Below, in pieces: positions 54,196 to 64,000 of a DNA stretch of 64,000 nt; within the stretch, counting starts at the first letter, position 1, and every line of letters begins with the position of its first letter. This DNA is from Petunia secreta (Eukaryota > Streptophyta > Magnoliopsida > Solanales > Solanaceae): assembly GCA_029990175.1 (NCBI GenBank), contig JARKIP010000035.1, forward strand, positions 43,910,001 to 43,974,000, written 5' to 3'. Made by a program: the position numbers and the translations under genes. A model generated the notes under the pieces. That model made no database searches. It saw only the letters and a list, made by a program, of their open reading frames with translations, and had not been told where the DNA came from.

Positions 54196-55367
54196 AAAAA
54201 GAAATAGAATTCATTCCGACTCCTGTAGTTAAGAGCAATACGGTTATTGTTGGAGGTTCTGAAGCAGGTTGCAGTGCTCAAAGGGACAGGGACGATGACG
54301 GCACTGATTTTTATAAGGGTTTAACCTTCAAAAACAAGCGCGCCTTAATAAATGTCTTGCAGTTTGCTGCAGTGAAGAAGCATTATTGTTTCAAGAAAGT
54401 GAATAATACAACCAAAAAAAAAAAAATTGTGTGAGATATGTAAATCAGAGCTGCAAGTGGTGGATCCGGGCCATAAAGTACGTAGACAATGATAGGTTCA
54501 TCATTACTGTGTACAGGAACAAGGATTCGTGCGGGTTAGAGCATCTTTCAAGTAATCACCCACATGCCTCTGTGGAACTCATCGGTTCATACTTAAAAAG
54601 TAGTTATGAAGAGGGAAAAGAAAAAGGTATATCAATAAAGGATGTTAAAGCTGCAGTCCGTAGGGATTTGGGTTGTAACATTAGTTACTGGAAGTGCCAG
54701 ATGGGGACTGTTATTGCAAAGGCTTTGACAAGAGGGACTCCGGAGCACGGTTATGCGATATTGGATGCGTACCGTTATATGCTTAGGACGACAAATGAGG
54801 GTACACATACTGCGTTGAATGTTGATGACAACCAAAGTTTTATGTATTTTTTTGTAGCTCTTGGTTCATGGATAAGGGGTTTTGCGCATATGAGGAAAGT
54901 CATCGCTATAGACGGAACTCATTTGTCGGTGAAGTATGGGGGAGTTTTGTTGTCTGCCATGGCACAAGACTCGGAAACGCATATTTTTCCTGTGGCATTT
55001 TGTGTTGTAAACATGGATTGTGATGGCTCATATGATTTCTTCTTTGAAAATTTGTTCGGTATACTCCCAAGCACCGATGAATTGTGTGTTGTTTCTGATA
55101 GGCATCCAAGCATCCCCAAAGCAGTTTCAAAGTATTTTCCACAAGCTCATTATGGAGTTTTCAAGTGGCACTTGGCTGAAAGCATTCGTGCAAAGTTTCA
55201 TTGTGGTGAATTTGTATCCTATTTTTATAAAGAAGCCGAACCATATACGCCCACTGAGTTCGAGGAACATTTCCAGCAAATTCGTTCATTATGCCCAAGG
55301 GTTGCCACATATATCTTGAGCAGGTTGGGTTTGAGCGCTGGAGGAGAGCCTTTTTTCCAGGCCGCAG

Positions 55368-55681
55368 GTAATACTTTCTACACATATTTAATATGTACGC
55401 ACATATTACTCTTATGTGTACACATATAATATATATGTACACATCCTTTATATGTGTAGTCATGTTATACATTAGCTATATTTGTACACATAATATATAT
55501 GTGTACATATACAACTTATGTGTGTCCGTGTGTTGTCATTTTTTAAAATGTAGACTTATGTGCACATATTAAATACGTGTACACATAAGTTTATATGTGT
55601 ACACGTCTGTCTCATGTGTAGTCATTTAAATAAATACAGAATCATATGTACACGTTGTAAGAATCAGTTATATATGTGTAG
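55368..55681 (+). other. Transposase intron, filled by palindrome array
   Basis: GTAATA donor, ATGTGTAG acceptor, 314 bp. Joining 55367 to 55682 gives FFPGRRFGVMTS, exactly what MULE transposases have, with the codon AG/G split across the junction. The acceptor AG lies in an array unit. Confidence 0.8.
55375..55680. repeat. TGTGTACACA palindrome array 2
   Basis: Repeated ATGTGTACACATAT units and variants fill nearly the whole intron. Confidence 0.9.
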
Positions 55682-56380
55682 GTTTGGTGTGATGACCTCA
55701 AACATCGCTGAGTCAATTAACGCAATGCTAAAGGATGAAAGAGAATATCCCATTGTTGTAATGTTAAATGGAATTTTGATGAATTTTTCTGAAAAGTTTC
55801 ATCATAGGCGTACCATGTTCTTACAGCACTCAAAGCCATGTGTTCCTTCAATTGAACAAATATTAAGGAAACATGTCACAGAGAGCAACAAGCTTTACGT
55901 TTGTTGTTTTGGCAATGATGTTTACAATGTCAGTACTGGGATGAGGTTGTTAGTGTCGATCGAATTCAAAGGACTTGTTCTTGCCGGAGGTTTGATTTAG
56001 ACAAACTACCTTGTGCACATGCTATGGCAGCCTTAAGATGTCGATATGGAGGAGCGTTTGAGTTTGGGAACAAGATATACCAATATACATCGGGGTATTA
56101 TTCTACAAGTGCATACATTCTTGCGTATGACGGCTTAATCTATCCAATGATTGCAGAGGAGTTGTGGAATGCCCCGCCAGAGCTTTATGAGAGGAACATA
56201 AAGCCGCCTTTTGTGAAAATGACACGAGGAAGAAGGAAGACCAAGCGAATGCCTTTGGTGGGTGAAGCATTCACAAGTAGGAAGAATAGATGTGGAATAT
56301 GTAAGAGACTTGGCCATAAGAAAACAACATGTCCCCAACGGAGGGTTGTAGATTCTGGAGGCCCCAGTATTGTTTCATAG

Positions 56381-56567
56381 AACCATATATATTTATTTCT
56401 TGTATTTGTAACCATTTATAAACTTATAGTGTGTGTTTATTTTTTTATCTATTTTTCTGTTTAATATGTCTTTTGTGCAGACATTACCTATACTTTCTTT
56501 ATCCTTCAACGTAGAACGAACAAACAAAATTATAACATGATAGATAGAACCACTAAAAAAATTAAAC
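56381..56567 (+). other. 3' UTR of the transposase gene
   Basis: AT-rich sequence after the stop with TTATAAACTTATAG and ATTTTTCTGTTTAATATG; no strong AATAAA was seen. The next array begins near 56568. Confidence 0.4.
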
Positions 56568-56815
56568 TATGCACATATAACTTATGTGTACACATAAAAT
56601 AATATATGTACACATCTCGTTTGACGTGTACACATCTTGCTGATGTGTGGGTAGATTATAAAAATAATTAAAAGTCGTTTACAGATATTAATTATGTGTA
56701 CACGTAAATGTTATATGTGTACATATATTATATACGTGTACACATATAATAATATGTGTACACATATAATAATATGTGTACACATATTATATATGTGTAC
56801 ATGTAAAGTTATGTG
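56568..56815. repeat. TGTGTACACA palindrome array 3 (spacer)
   Basis: About nine TGTGTACACA-like units, three of them in the almost perfect tandem form ATAATATGTGTACACAT (56740-56790). Confidence 0.9.
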
Positions 56816-58010
56816 TGAGTACATTCAATCATTATCAACAGCCAAAAGTACAATTAATGCATGAGAACTCGTTTGAACACTCAAATGACTTTCATTTCAA
56901 TGTAGGAATATGGATTCCCCATTGTAGACACTCCAACAACCAGGATTTGAGATATATGAGAGTCAATATGAAAAGTACTGTCTAATGAAAAGGCCAAATC
57001 CTTAGATTCTAATGCTCCAATGATAGGGAATGCATGAGAACTCGTTTGAACACTCAAATAACTAATATTTCAACGTAGGAACATGGATTCCCCATTATAG
57101 GCACTCCAACAACCAAGATTTCAGATATTTGAGAGTCAATATGACAACTACTGTCTAATGAAAAGGCCAAATCCTTAGATTCTAATGCTCGAATGATAGG
57201 GAATGCATGAGAACTCGTGTGAACTCTAAAATAAATTCCATTTCAATGTAGGAACATGAATTCCCCATTATAGGCACTCCAACAACCAAGATTTGAGATA
57301 TTTGAGAATCAATATGACAATATGTGTACACATATAAACTTTATGTGTACACGTAAAGTTATGTGTGAGTACATTCAATCATTATCAACAGCCAAAAGCA
57401 CAATTAATGCATGAGAACTCGTTTGAACACTCAAATAACTTCCATTTCAATGTAGGAATATGGATTCCCCATTGTGGGCACTCCAACAACCAAGATTTGA
57501 GATATTTGAGAGTCAATATGACAACTATTGTATAATGAAAAGGTCAAATCTTTAGTTTGTAATGATAGGGAATGCATGAGAACTCGTTTGAACACTCAAA
57601 TAACTTCCATTTCAACGTAGGAACATGGATTCCCCATTGTAGGCACTCCAACAACCAAGATTTGAGATATTTGAGAGTCAATATGACAACTACTGTATAA
57701 TGAAAAGGCCAAATCCTTAGATTCTAATGCTCCAATGATAGGGAATGCATGAGAACTCCTTTGAACACTCAAATAACTAACATTTCAATATAGGAACATG
57801 GATTCGCTATTATAGGCACTCCAACAACCAAGATTTGAGATATTTGAGAATCAATATGACAGTATGTGTACACATATAAACTTTATGTGTACACGTAAAG
57901 TTATGTGTGAGTACATTCAATCATTATCAACAGCCAAAAGCATAATTAATGCATGAGAACTCGTTTGAACACTCAAATAACTTCCATTTCAGTGTAGGAA
58001 CATGATAATA
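56788..58010. repeat. Higher-order tandem repeat, about 175-bp monomers in 545-bp units
   Basis: Seven monomers begin with GCATGAGAACTCGTTTGAAC near 56859, 57029, 57205, 57409, 57573, 57745 and 57949, each containing CATGGATTCCCCATTGTAGG and CACTCCAACAACCAAGATTT. Every third monomer is preceded by TTATGTGTGAGTACATTCAA, at about 56810, 57360 and 57902, with a TGTGTACACA pair just upstream, giving a superunit of roughly 545 bp. Non-coding. Confidence 0.9.
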
Positions 58011-58118
58011 GAGGACTTTAAGATTTATTCAAATACATATAATCATAGAATTCACATATACTAAAATTAAGACATAACTCGGATTTCACAATAAAAAGGG
58101 AACTTAACATTATGGATT

Positions 58119-58331
58119 CTAATTTTCAAAGCCGGAGCGAGGTGGAGAGTTGGATGGAGTGTAGTAGATGTCCTTCAGGGACTTGCCCAAAGGTGCTAGG
58201 AGTAGTTCGAAGTTCCTTTTAATCCTCCTTATATCCATAGGTTGGCGGTCTCTTGCTTCAGTTAGGGCTTCTTTCATTTCATCAAGATCTTTCTTCAAGT
58301 CTTCTATCTTTATAATTGGACATCTTGCCAT
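58119..58331 (-). CDS. Small hypothetical gene, 70-residue helical protein
   Basis: ATG at 58329-58331 (minus), stop at 58119. The protein starts MARCPIIKIEDLKKDLDEMK and continues as a charged, probably helical stretch (EALTEARDRQ, RRIKRNFELLLAPLGKSL), ending in a Ser/Pro tail (YYTPSNSPPRSG). A TATAAATA box sits 74 bases upstream of this ATG, so I choose this Met over the one at 58403, which would begin upstream of the expected transcript start. No known family. It has no internal stops, unlike its two large neighbours. Confidence 0.5.
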   Translation of the reverse strand: MARCPIIKIEDLKKDLDEMKEALTEARDRQPMDIRRIKRNFELLLAPLGKSLKDIYYTPSNSPPRSGFEN

Positions 58332-58404
58332 GATTTCTTTGTTGTTTTTGCTATAGATACTGGAATTGTTTTTGATTGTGTGATTATGAGATAGTATTTT
58401 CAAC

Positions 58405-58412
58405 TATTTATA
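58405..58412 (-). promoter_or_regulatory. TATA box of the small gene
   Basis: TATAAATA on the minus strand, followed by a short leader to the ATG at 58331. Confidence 0.6.
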
Positions 58413-58554
58413 GAGCAAGGATGTGAAGGATTGCGTCCTTTCATGTTTATGTGTTATGGACGGTTTATTGAATGGTTATATTAGGCTATTTTTAGTGAAA
58501 CGACGGTTTTTATAACTGCACTAGCTTTATTATCCGTCTTTTATGCTTTTTAAC

Positions 58555-59230
58555 CATCCGCACATAAGTAATTACCTACACATATTGTTTACGTGTACAC
58601 ATATTTTTGACGTGTATGATGGACTTGTGCAAATTACAAAAGTAATTACCTACACATATTTTTTACGTGTACACATATATTGTTTACGTATACACATATT
58701 TTTGACGTGTATGATGGACTTGTGCAAATTACAAAAGTAATTACCTACACATATTTTTTACGTGTACACATATTTTTGACGTGTATGATGGACTTGTGAA
58801 AATTACACAAGTAATTGCCTACACATATTATTTACGTGTACACATATTTTTTATGTGTATTATAGATGTACAAATTACACAAGTAATTACCTGCACATAT
58901 TTTTTTACGTGTACACATCTTTTTTATGTGTATGATAGACTTGTGCAAATTTAGCAAGATATAATTGTGTAGGTCAGACGTGCGCAAATTAGCTAAAAAT
59001 TTACCTACACATATTAACTATGTGTACACTTACACATAGTTAATATGTGTAGGAAATACTTGTGCAAATTTAGCAAGATATAATTGTGTAGGACAGACGT
59101 GTGTAAATTAGCTAAGAATTTACCTACACATATTAACTACGTGTACACATAATTAATATATGTAGGAAATACCTGTGCAAATTTAGCAAGTAATTTCCTA
59201 CATGTATTTCTTATGTGTACACATATTTTA
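58555..59230. repeat. TGTGTACACA palindrome array 4 with longer tandem unit
   Basis: Here the palindrome (mostly ACGTGTACACATA) is embedded in a 75-100 bp unit that includes AATTACCTACACATATT and GTATGATGGACTTGTGCAAA, repeated some six times. A variant with TAGCAAGATATAATTGTGTAGG follows to about 59200. Confidence 0.88.
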
Positions 59231-60114
59231 TATAAGTTTGAAAGACAGGAGGAAATAGGCAAGTCATTTTCACACATCGATAACAGGTGTATAAATAAAA
59301 GAAAGCTGATCATGTACATCATGCAATATACTAGTCCACGACATCAAAAACTAAAATAAAAAAGAAAGAAAATCATCCATACAGACCAACAAAAATAAAA
59401 AGATTAAGATTATCCATACAGACCAATCAAAGTAGTTCATCCAACACCACTTAAGGCTCCATTTCCTCATAGAATATGTCTACATCCCACTTCTTTATCA
59501 TATCTTCCATTGAATTATCATGCAGCAACGTCATTGGGGTGTCTTTCAATAGATGCTCCATGAACAACATCGAATATCCCCCAGACGCAGTAGCTGTTTC
59601 GTTCCTTAGAAGATTCTTGACTCATTCATAAGCCCACAAGTCTGCATTCAAGATGGCTTCTGGTAAATGTTTGAATTTACCACAATCACGCAAGAACTTT
59701 GGGAATATAATCGTAATGGGCAAGACATATAGAGCTAATGCATCTTCACTATAAACCCCCATGTTGCAATTATAAAGCTCAATCTTTCCCTGCTCAAGTA
59801 AAAAGACACATGTGATATAATGCCTTTTATCAATATTAAGGACACTAAATATCCTCTTGGCACCATCCCACTTGCGTCCACCAGGGTAAGGCAACTTTCC
59901 AATAGCATAATCTAGAAGCCCCTCCTCGCACTTCTTAATCTTCATACAGTTCATCAAATTAAACCCCAAATTCATCAGCATCCTTTATAAAAGATTGGTG
60001 CGCTGCAATCAATTTAGTATAGAAGTTCATGTCCAAGATGACATCGGTCTTGTTGTAGTGCTTGTAGGATTCCTTATGCCTTATCCGCATCAAGTTTAAA
60101 ATTTCATCAACATG

Positions 60115-60400
60115 CTGTATGATAATGGAAAAATAAAATAAAAATGAATATAAGCATGTAAGATAGTAATTAATAAAAAGAAAAATCACATATTTGAGCA
60201 AGTATGCATGTCTACAAGCTGATTATTTATGCGTACACATATTCTTTATGTGTACACATAATCTTGATGTGTACACATAATCTTGTTGTGTACACATATT
60301 CTTGATATGTATAAATACCAGAATATGTATACACATAAATAATATGTGTGCACATAAATCATACGTGTACACAAAAAAGGTACATAGATAGAGAAAAGTG
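60115..60400 (-). other. Ulp1-like gene intron 3 with palindrome array 5
   Basis: The acceptor on the minus strand is ATACAG before CATGTTGATG. The donor near 60400 is not canonical and may be mutated. The array occupies 60220-60385. Confidence 0.55.
60220..60385. repeat. TGTGTACACA palindrome array 5
   Basis: About eight copies, spaced some 20 bp apart, of TGTGTACACA or variants. Confidence 0.9.
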
Positions 60401-61321
60401 TATCTGGCTTTCCATCCACTTCTTCATGCAGATTACATCTTGGAAGTCGAGGTAGTTGTACTCGTGACCCAGAAAAAGACGTTTTTCCCTGTTTTTCTCC
60501 TTCATGTATACATTAAAAACAACCTCATTGGCTAGATCAACTGGTCTGTAAAGATCAACAGGCAGCCTCTCTTGCTCTTGAACATCTGTAGCCCTTGGCC
60601 TGGTTTCCCTAGCCCTTATCGCCTTCGCTGCCTTGCCTTCGCTACCCTCGCCTTCTTCAATGATGCAACAAACGGAGACATCTGCGCTCTAGAAGGGTAC
60701 ACAGTCCTCCTAGGCTTCTCCTCAGCACACCTTTTTAGGAATTCCACAAATTCCTTCAATTCTTTCAATAATTTCACTTCATTTTCCTTTTCCTCCTTAC
60801 ATACTTCACATAATAAGCATCTGATACATCCATGTCTTCTAGAGGTGCTCTCGCCAGCCTCACCTCCATATCCAGCAGATTGTTCAAAAAGCCTACGACC
60901 ACCACCATTACAGTCAACATTCTCTCTAGTTTTCCCATCAACAAAGTCAACACTCATACCAACAAGTATTTCTCCAACAACATTAGCTCCAACATCTCCT
61001 CTTCCATCACCACTTGGCTCTCGACCAAAATTCCATTCTTCTATCACTTTGCTCTGGTACAATATCCATTCTTCTATAACTATGCTCTGGAACATCATCC
61101 ATTCTTGTATCAATATGCTTTGGAACAACCTCTGCATCAACACCAACAATTGCAACAGCTCTGTCACCACCAACAACATCCCTCAGCCTCAAATTTTGCG
61201 CACCTTTAAGTCTTTCCGTCAATTAATTGATCGACTCATCCTCCTCATCCACAAACGGCAACAAATTTTTTATGAAAATATTCTCTTCTCCCTTGGAGTA
61301 GGCACAAGGAATGGGCTCCAC

Positions 61322-61690
61322 CTGCAGCCCCATCACAAAAAAGTTGTATTAGAAATGAAAAAAAAAACAAGATCATGAAATAAAACATACGTGTACACAT
61401 AGAAGTTATGTCTACACATATATCTTATATGTGTACACATATATGTTATGTGTACGCATAAAGAACTATGTGTAATATATTCTTAAATTCTACTTGTGTG
61501 TACAAATAAAAGTTGTGTGTACACATATAACTTATATGTGTACACATATATGTTATATGTACACATAAAGAACTATGTGTATATGTGTAAACACCAAATG
61601 GACGATAACTGAAAAATCGCTAATTGGGTTATCAACATGGCGAAGGATATGATCACATTACCTCTCCTACTTGGTAGGGATCCATCTTAC
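61322..61690 (-). other. Ulp1-like gene intron 2 with palindrome array 6
   Basis: Minus-strand donor ATG/GTAAGA and acceptor GGCTGCAG; 369 bp. The array covers 61385-61590. Confidence 0.65.
61385..61590. repeat. TGTGTACACA palindrome array 6
   Basis: Palindrome units with two blocks sharing ATATGTTATGTGTAC and AAAGAACTATGTGTA, suggesting duplication of a roughly 110-bp segment. Confidence 0.9.
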
Positions 61691-62492
61691 CATCCTTGGT
61701 TCTGTGGGTTTGTCATCAAATTCCGGGTGCCAAAGGGATAGAATGGCTTCATATGCCCATGCAACGAATGCCCATGGAAAGTCATACAGGTCGTATCCTT
61801 TCATTTCAACAGACATTGGCTTGACTAGGCTCTGAATTATCATCTCAAAGCTTTTTCTCCCCCAAGGATACTTGTCGAAGAATGTGGTAGGCCTATGAGC
61901 AAACATGACAAATAAAGGATCAACACTTGTGCGCGCATCCTTCGAACATAATATTGAGTGTGCAAACCAAGCAAGGGCAAGACGAAACTTCGTTCTGGCA
62001 TCTAGATCACCTTCACTGATCACTCTCAAGAGCTCACTTCTAGAAACAACCTTTTTTCTCCATTCTCCTCGATTAACGTGTCCCACATCTGTTGCCCCAT
62101 CGCTTTCACATCATCTAGAAAAACATCACTAGGATAATCATGGCAGGACAATCCCGTCATTAATGCAAATTCCTTTAGTCCAAATCGAGCAGGAAGGTAT
62201 TAAATTTGACCTATACCTCCTTTGTCTTCTTGTATTTTATGGTCCGCAATCGGAGCCCATGGACTAATTTTGGAGGAAAAATTGCTTGATCAGTCGAACC
62301 CAACAAGTGCCCAAACACCGAACTTTTAAAATCATCCAACATATCAGGACTAGTCAAAGCCTCTCAAAATTTCTTCATATCCTCAGAAAGGGAGGATCTT
62401 TGTGTGACCTTGGCCACGATGAACTCTCCATGTTCCTCCATAAAGGTCCTGAGATTCATATCAGGATGGAAAGTCATTGTGCGCTCCTCAAC

Positions 62493-62692
62493 CTGCAAAT
62501 GATTAAGAGATATTGATCAGTTACATTTTTTCAAACATCATTTCTTTGTGTACACAAATTATATATGTGTACATATAAGTTATATGTGCACACATAATTT
62601 ATATGTGTACACATATATCTTATGTGTACACGAAATATCTGTGTGTACACATTATTTTATATGTGTGCACATTAACACATACCACTTCTGGG
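62493..62692 (-). other. Ulp1-like gene intron 1 with palindrome array 7
   Basis: Minus-strand donor GAAGTG/GTATGT and acceptor ATTTGCAG, 200 bp, phase 0 on both sides. Array at 62545-62685. Confidence 0.72.
62545..62685. repeat. TGTGTACACA palindrome array 7
   Basis: Seven units, some with one-base changes (TGTGCACACA, TGTGTGCACA). Confidence 0.9.
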
Positions 62693-62929
62693 GATGCCTC
62701 TACTGATTTTGCACCAACACTATCTTCTTCAACCGTCTCCTCATCATCATCATTGTTATCCAAGTCCTCAGCATCCTTCTCAGCATTATCCAACTCCTTT
62801 TTCTTCTTAGCATTATCATCATCCTGTATTATCTTTCTCAACAACGACCTCCAATTTCTCAAGGTAGCACGTTTTGCCAATTTTTCTTTTTCTCCAGCAG
62901 CAATACCAACAAGTTCTCCACTTTCTTCT

Positions 62930-63270
62930 TGTACTCCACTAGCAGTACCAACACGTTCTCCACTTTCTTGTTGTCTTCCACATTCTTGTTCTTCTACTTG
63001 TTCCCTTCCACTAACACTAACACTAACACCTTATACTTGTTCTTCCCTTCCACTAACAATGGCAACAGCATTTACTTGTTCTTCCCTTCCACTAACACTA
63101 CCAACATCTTCTACTTGTTCTTCCCTTCCACTAACACCAACAACAACATCATTTTCTACTCCATCCCTTCCACTAGCAGCTCCTTCTTCCACTCCATCCT
63201 TTCCACTAGCAGCTCCTTCTTCTACTCCATCCCTTCAACTAGCATCACATTATTCAACTCCATCCCTTCC
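62930..63270 (-). repeat. Coding minisatellites in exon 1 of the Ulp1-like gene
   Basis: On the minus strand two tandem types lie in one frame: three or four units of about 33 bp encoding EEGAASGRDGV, and three of about 50 bp encoding VSGREEQV. They create a repetitive acidic protein segment. Stops occur as TAA or TGA where one base change would give a sense codon. Confidence 0.85.
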
Positions 63271-63687
63271 AATAGCATCACCTTCTTTTTCAATAACCTC
63301 ACTAACAATTTTTTCAGAAGCCTCTTCTTCTCTATCACCAGTAACTCTATCATTTTCTTTCTCCACTGTATTTTTTTCTCCCTTATTGCATTCTACATCG
63401 CCCTCCTTATTTTCACCTACCTGAGTTGTAGAGCCCTCATTTTTTGATCTACTATCTATGAGTTTCGCTTGTCGATTAACTTATTCAATGATTTGATTAA
63501 CATTTACAGGTGCGCACATATCTATGCTGGCTTGGCTCTCTGATTGGGCCTCATTTGATCGCGCTTTACCGCTAGCAGTTCTAGTTCTTTTGCTAGCATT
63601 TTCAGACATCTCGCTTCTTCCATCAGCCTTCCTCTTGCCACCCCTGTTACTGATACCACTAGCCTCCCCACGACGTGTGCTAACCAT

Positions 63688-64000
63688 TGTATCTACATAG
63701 CAAATAAAAGGAATAACATTGTTAGATTAAATGAAAACAGCTTCTAAGAGAATTACACATGGAAAGGTGCAGATACATTATTATATGTGTACACATATAA
63801 CAATATGTGTAAAAATAGTAGTGCAATTTCTAAATTTCCGTGAACATACAAGAATATGTATACACATAAAATAATATGTGTATGCATATATCCTTATGTG
63901 TACACATTTAGAATATGTGTATAAATAATAAACCCTTTTTTTAACTTCTTTTGTGTACACACATCAAGAATATATGTACAAATATTGTTATATATGTACA
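63688..64000 (-). promoter_or_regulatory. 5'-UTR intron of the Ulp1-like gene with palindrome array 8
   Basis: Just upstream of the ATG at 63687 the minus strand has a pyrimidine-rich stretch and TTGCTATGTAG, a good splice acceptor, and farther up the array (63777-64000) runs to the window edge. This mirrors the transposase gene, which also has a 5'-UTR intron made of the array. Confidence 0.5.
63777..64000. repeat. TGTGTACACA palindrome array 8
   Basis: Units such as TATGTGTACACATATAAC and variants (TATGTATACACATA), about 20-30 bp apart, continue past the window end. Confidence 0.88.

Larger units (their letters stand above)
53568..56380 (+). pseudogene. MudrA-like MULE transposase, interrupted
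   Basis: ATG at 53568. An N-terminal PB1-like region (residues 1-149) ends at TAA 54015-54017; the frame then continues with poly-Glu and poly-Gln. After an A-run slip near 54420 comes the DNA-binding region (CKWWIRAIKYVD, SSNHPHAS), then the MULE transposase domain with D (VIAIDGTHLS), D (VVSDRHPSI) and E (YKEAEPYTPTEFEEHF). An indel near 55310 changes frame; the exon ends at 55367, and exon 55682 onward gives RFGVMTSNIAESINAML. One more frameshift near 55960 precedes the SWIM finger (TCSCRRFDLDKLPCAHA) and a knuckle CGICKRLGHKKTTC. It cuts and inserts MULE DNA; this copy has at least four breaks. Confidence 0.88.
59452..63687 (-). pseudogene. DUF1985-Ulp1-like cysteine peptidase gene of the MULE
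   Basis: Exon 1 (63687-62693): MVSTRRGEASG, then a basic KRKADGR region and an acidic repetitive tail, with four in-frame stops. Exon 2 (62492-61691) encodes DUF1985, with FGHLL, FGLKEFALMTGL and ARTSVDPLF plus YPWGRKSFEM in shifted frames. Exon 3 (61321 to about 60400) is linker with repeats (RMDDVPEHSY-type), then FLGHEYNYLDFQD. Exon 4 (60114-59452) is Ulp1 C48-like: DYAIGKLPYPGGRKWDGAKR, catalytic-His region RHYITCVFLL, LYNCNMG in the Asp position. The usual GDCG Cys motif reads SGGYS. The family cleaves SUMO-like proteins; this copy is broken and lacks the catalytic Cys. Confidence 0.82.
52561..64000. mobile_element. Large Mutator-like element (Kaonashi/Ulp-carrying type), right end beyond window
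   Basis: A convergent pair of genes, MudrA-like (+) and DUF1985-Ulp1-like (-), with a small gene between them. Plant MULEs carrying Ulp-like genes are an established group, and the convergent two-gene plan recalls maize MuDR. The left end probably lies within 52561-52760, where GGGTGAGGGGGAC occurs twice and AAACCACCCCCAAAGTTTG follows; terminal repeats cannot be confirmed because the right end is missing. Intron and spacer DNA is filled by TGTGTACACA arrays. Confidence 0.72.

Noticed and set aside
60572..61378. Long plus-strand open frame of 268 codons
   Set aside because: It lies opposite exon 3 of the Ulp1-like gene, and its protein is Ser/Thr/Asn-rich low complexity, typical of a shadow.
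62603..63447. Long plus-strand open frames rich in Ser and Thr
   Set aside because: Opposite strand of the acidic repetitive exon 1 of the Ulp1-like gene.

Overview
The window is plant nuclear DNA, almost certainly from a dicot and perhaps Solanaceae. The family guess rests only on the general look of the repeats and is weak. Short GT-AG introns, plant-type LTR retrotransposons (initiator tRNA-Met primer sites, Tat and Tekay lineages), Tourist and Stowaway MITEs, a Mutator-like element with DUF1985 and Ulp1-like domains, and a fragment of a QWRF-type plant gene all agree. No intact host gene, tRNA, rRNA or CRISPR array was seen. The DNA is a nest of transposable elements.

Layout. 1-908: non-coding, two minisatellites. 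909-6252 (+): LARD-A, a non-autonomous LTR element with a truncated 5' LTR. 6253-7210: one partial and one complete Tourist-like MITE. 7584-18371 (-): a young, full-length Tat-lineage retrotransposon with TSD ATTGC, nearly intact gag-pro-pol, and a five-exon gene on its opposite strand. 18660-19368: a MITE nested in a Stowaway-like MITE. 19800-51235: an old Tat-like relic (LTR, degenerate primer site, pieces of gag) broken by three insertions: a chromovirus-like element on the minus strand (about 20474-27712), a solo LTR (28171-30200), and a 20.7-kb Tat-like element (30329-51027, TSD TGGTA). The last was itself invaded by LARD-B (32753-38136, TSD CCTTT) and a Tekay-type element (38991-48394). 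Removing the 20.7-kb insertion and one TSD copy restores a continuous gag frame across the junction. 51252-51966: possible LTR. 52150-52480 (-): 5' piece of a QWRF/AUG8-like host gene with a mitosis-specific promoter motif.

52.56-64.0 kb: most of a large Mutator-like element of the Kaonashi (Ulp-carrying) kind, running off the right edge. It has a MudrA-like transposase gene (+) and a DUF1985-Ulp1-like gene (-), facing each other, with a small uncharacterised 70-residue gene (-) between them. Both large genes carry frameshifts or stops. Every intron of both genes, including a 5'-UTR intron in each, is filled with arrays built on the palindrome TGTGTACACA; the same motif fills the spacer and was not seen in exons. 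This is the least explained structure in the window.

Two other points stand out. LARD-A and LARD-B are diverged but encode the same multi-part protein: an acidic region, a retropepsin-like domain whose catalytic triplet is replaced, and a long acidic Ser/Cys-rich region. LARD-A also shares leader, LTR-end and GC-palindrome features with the minus-strand chromovirus, which may have mobilised it. All coordinates, splice sites and alignments were read by eye; no database search was possible.
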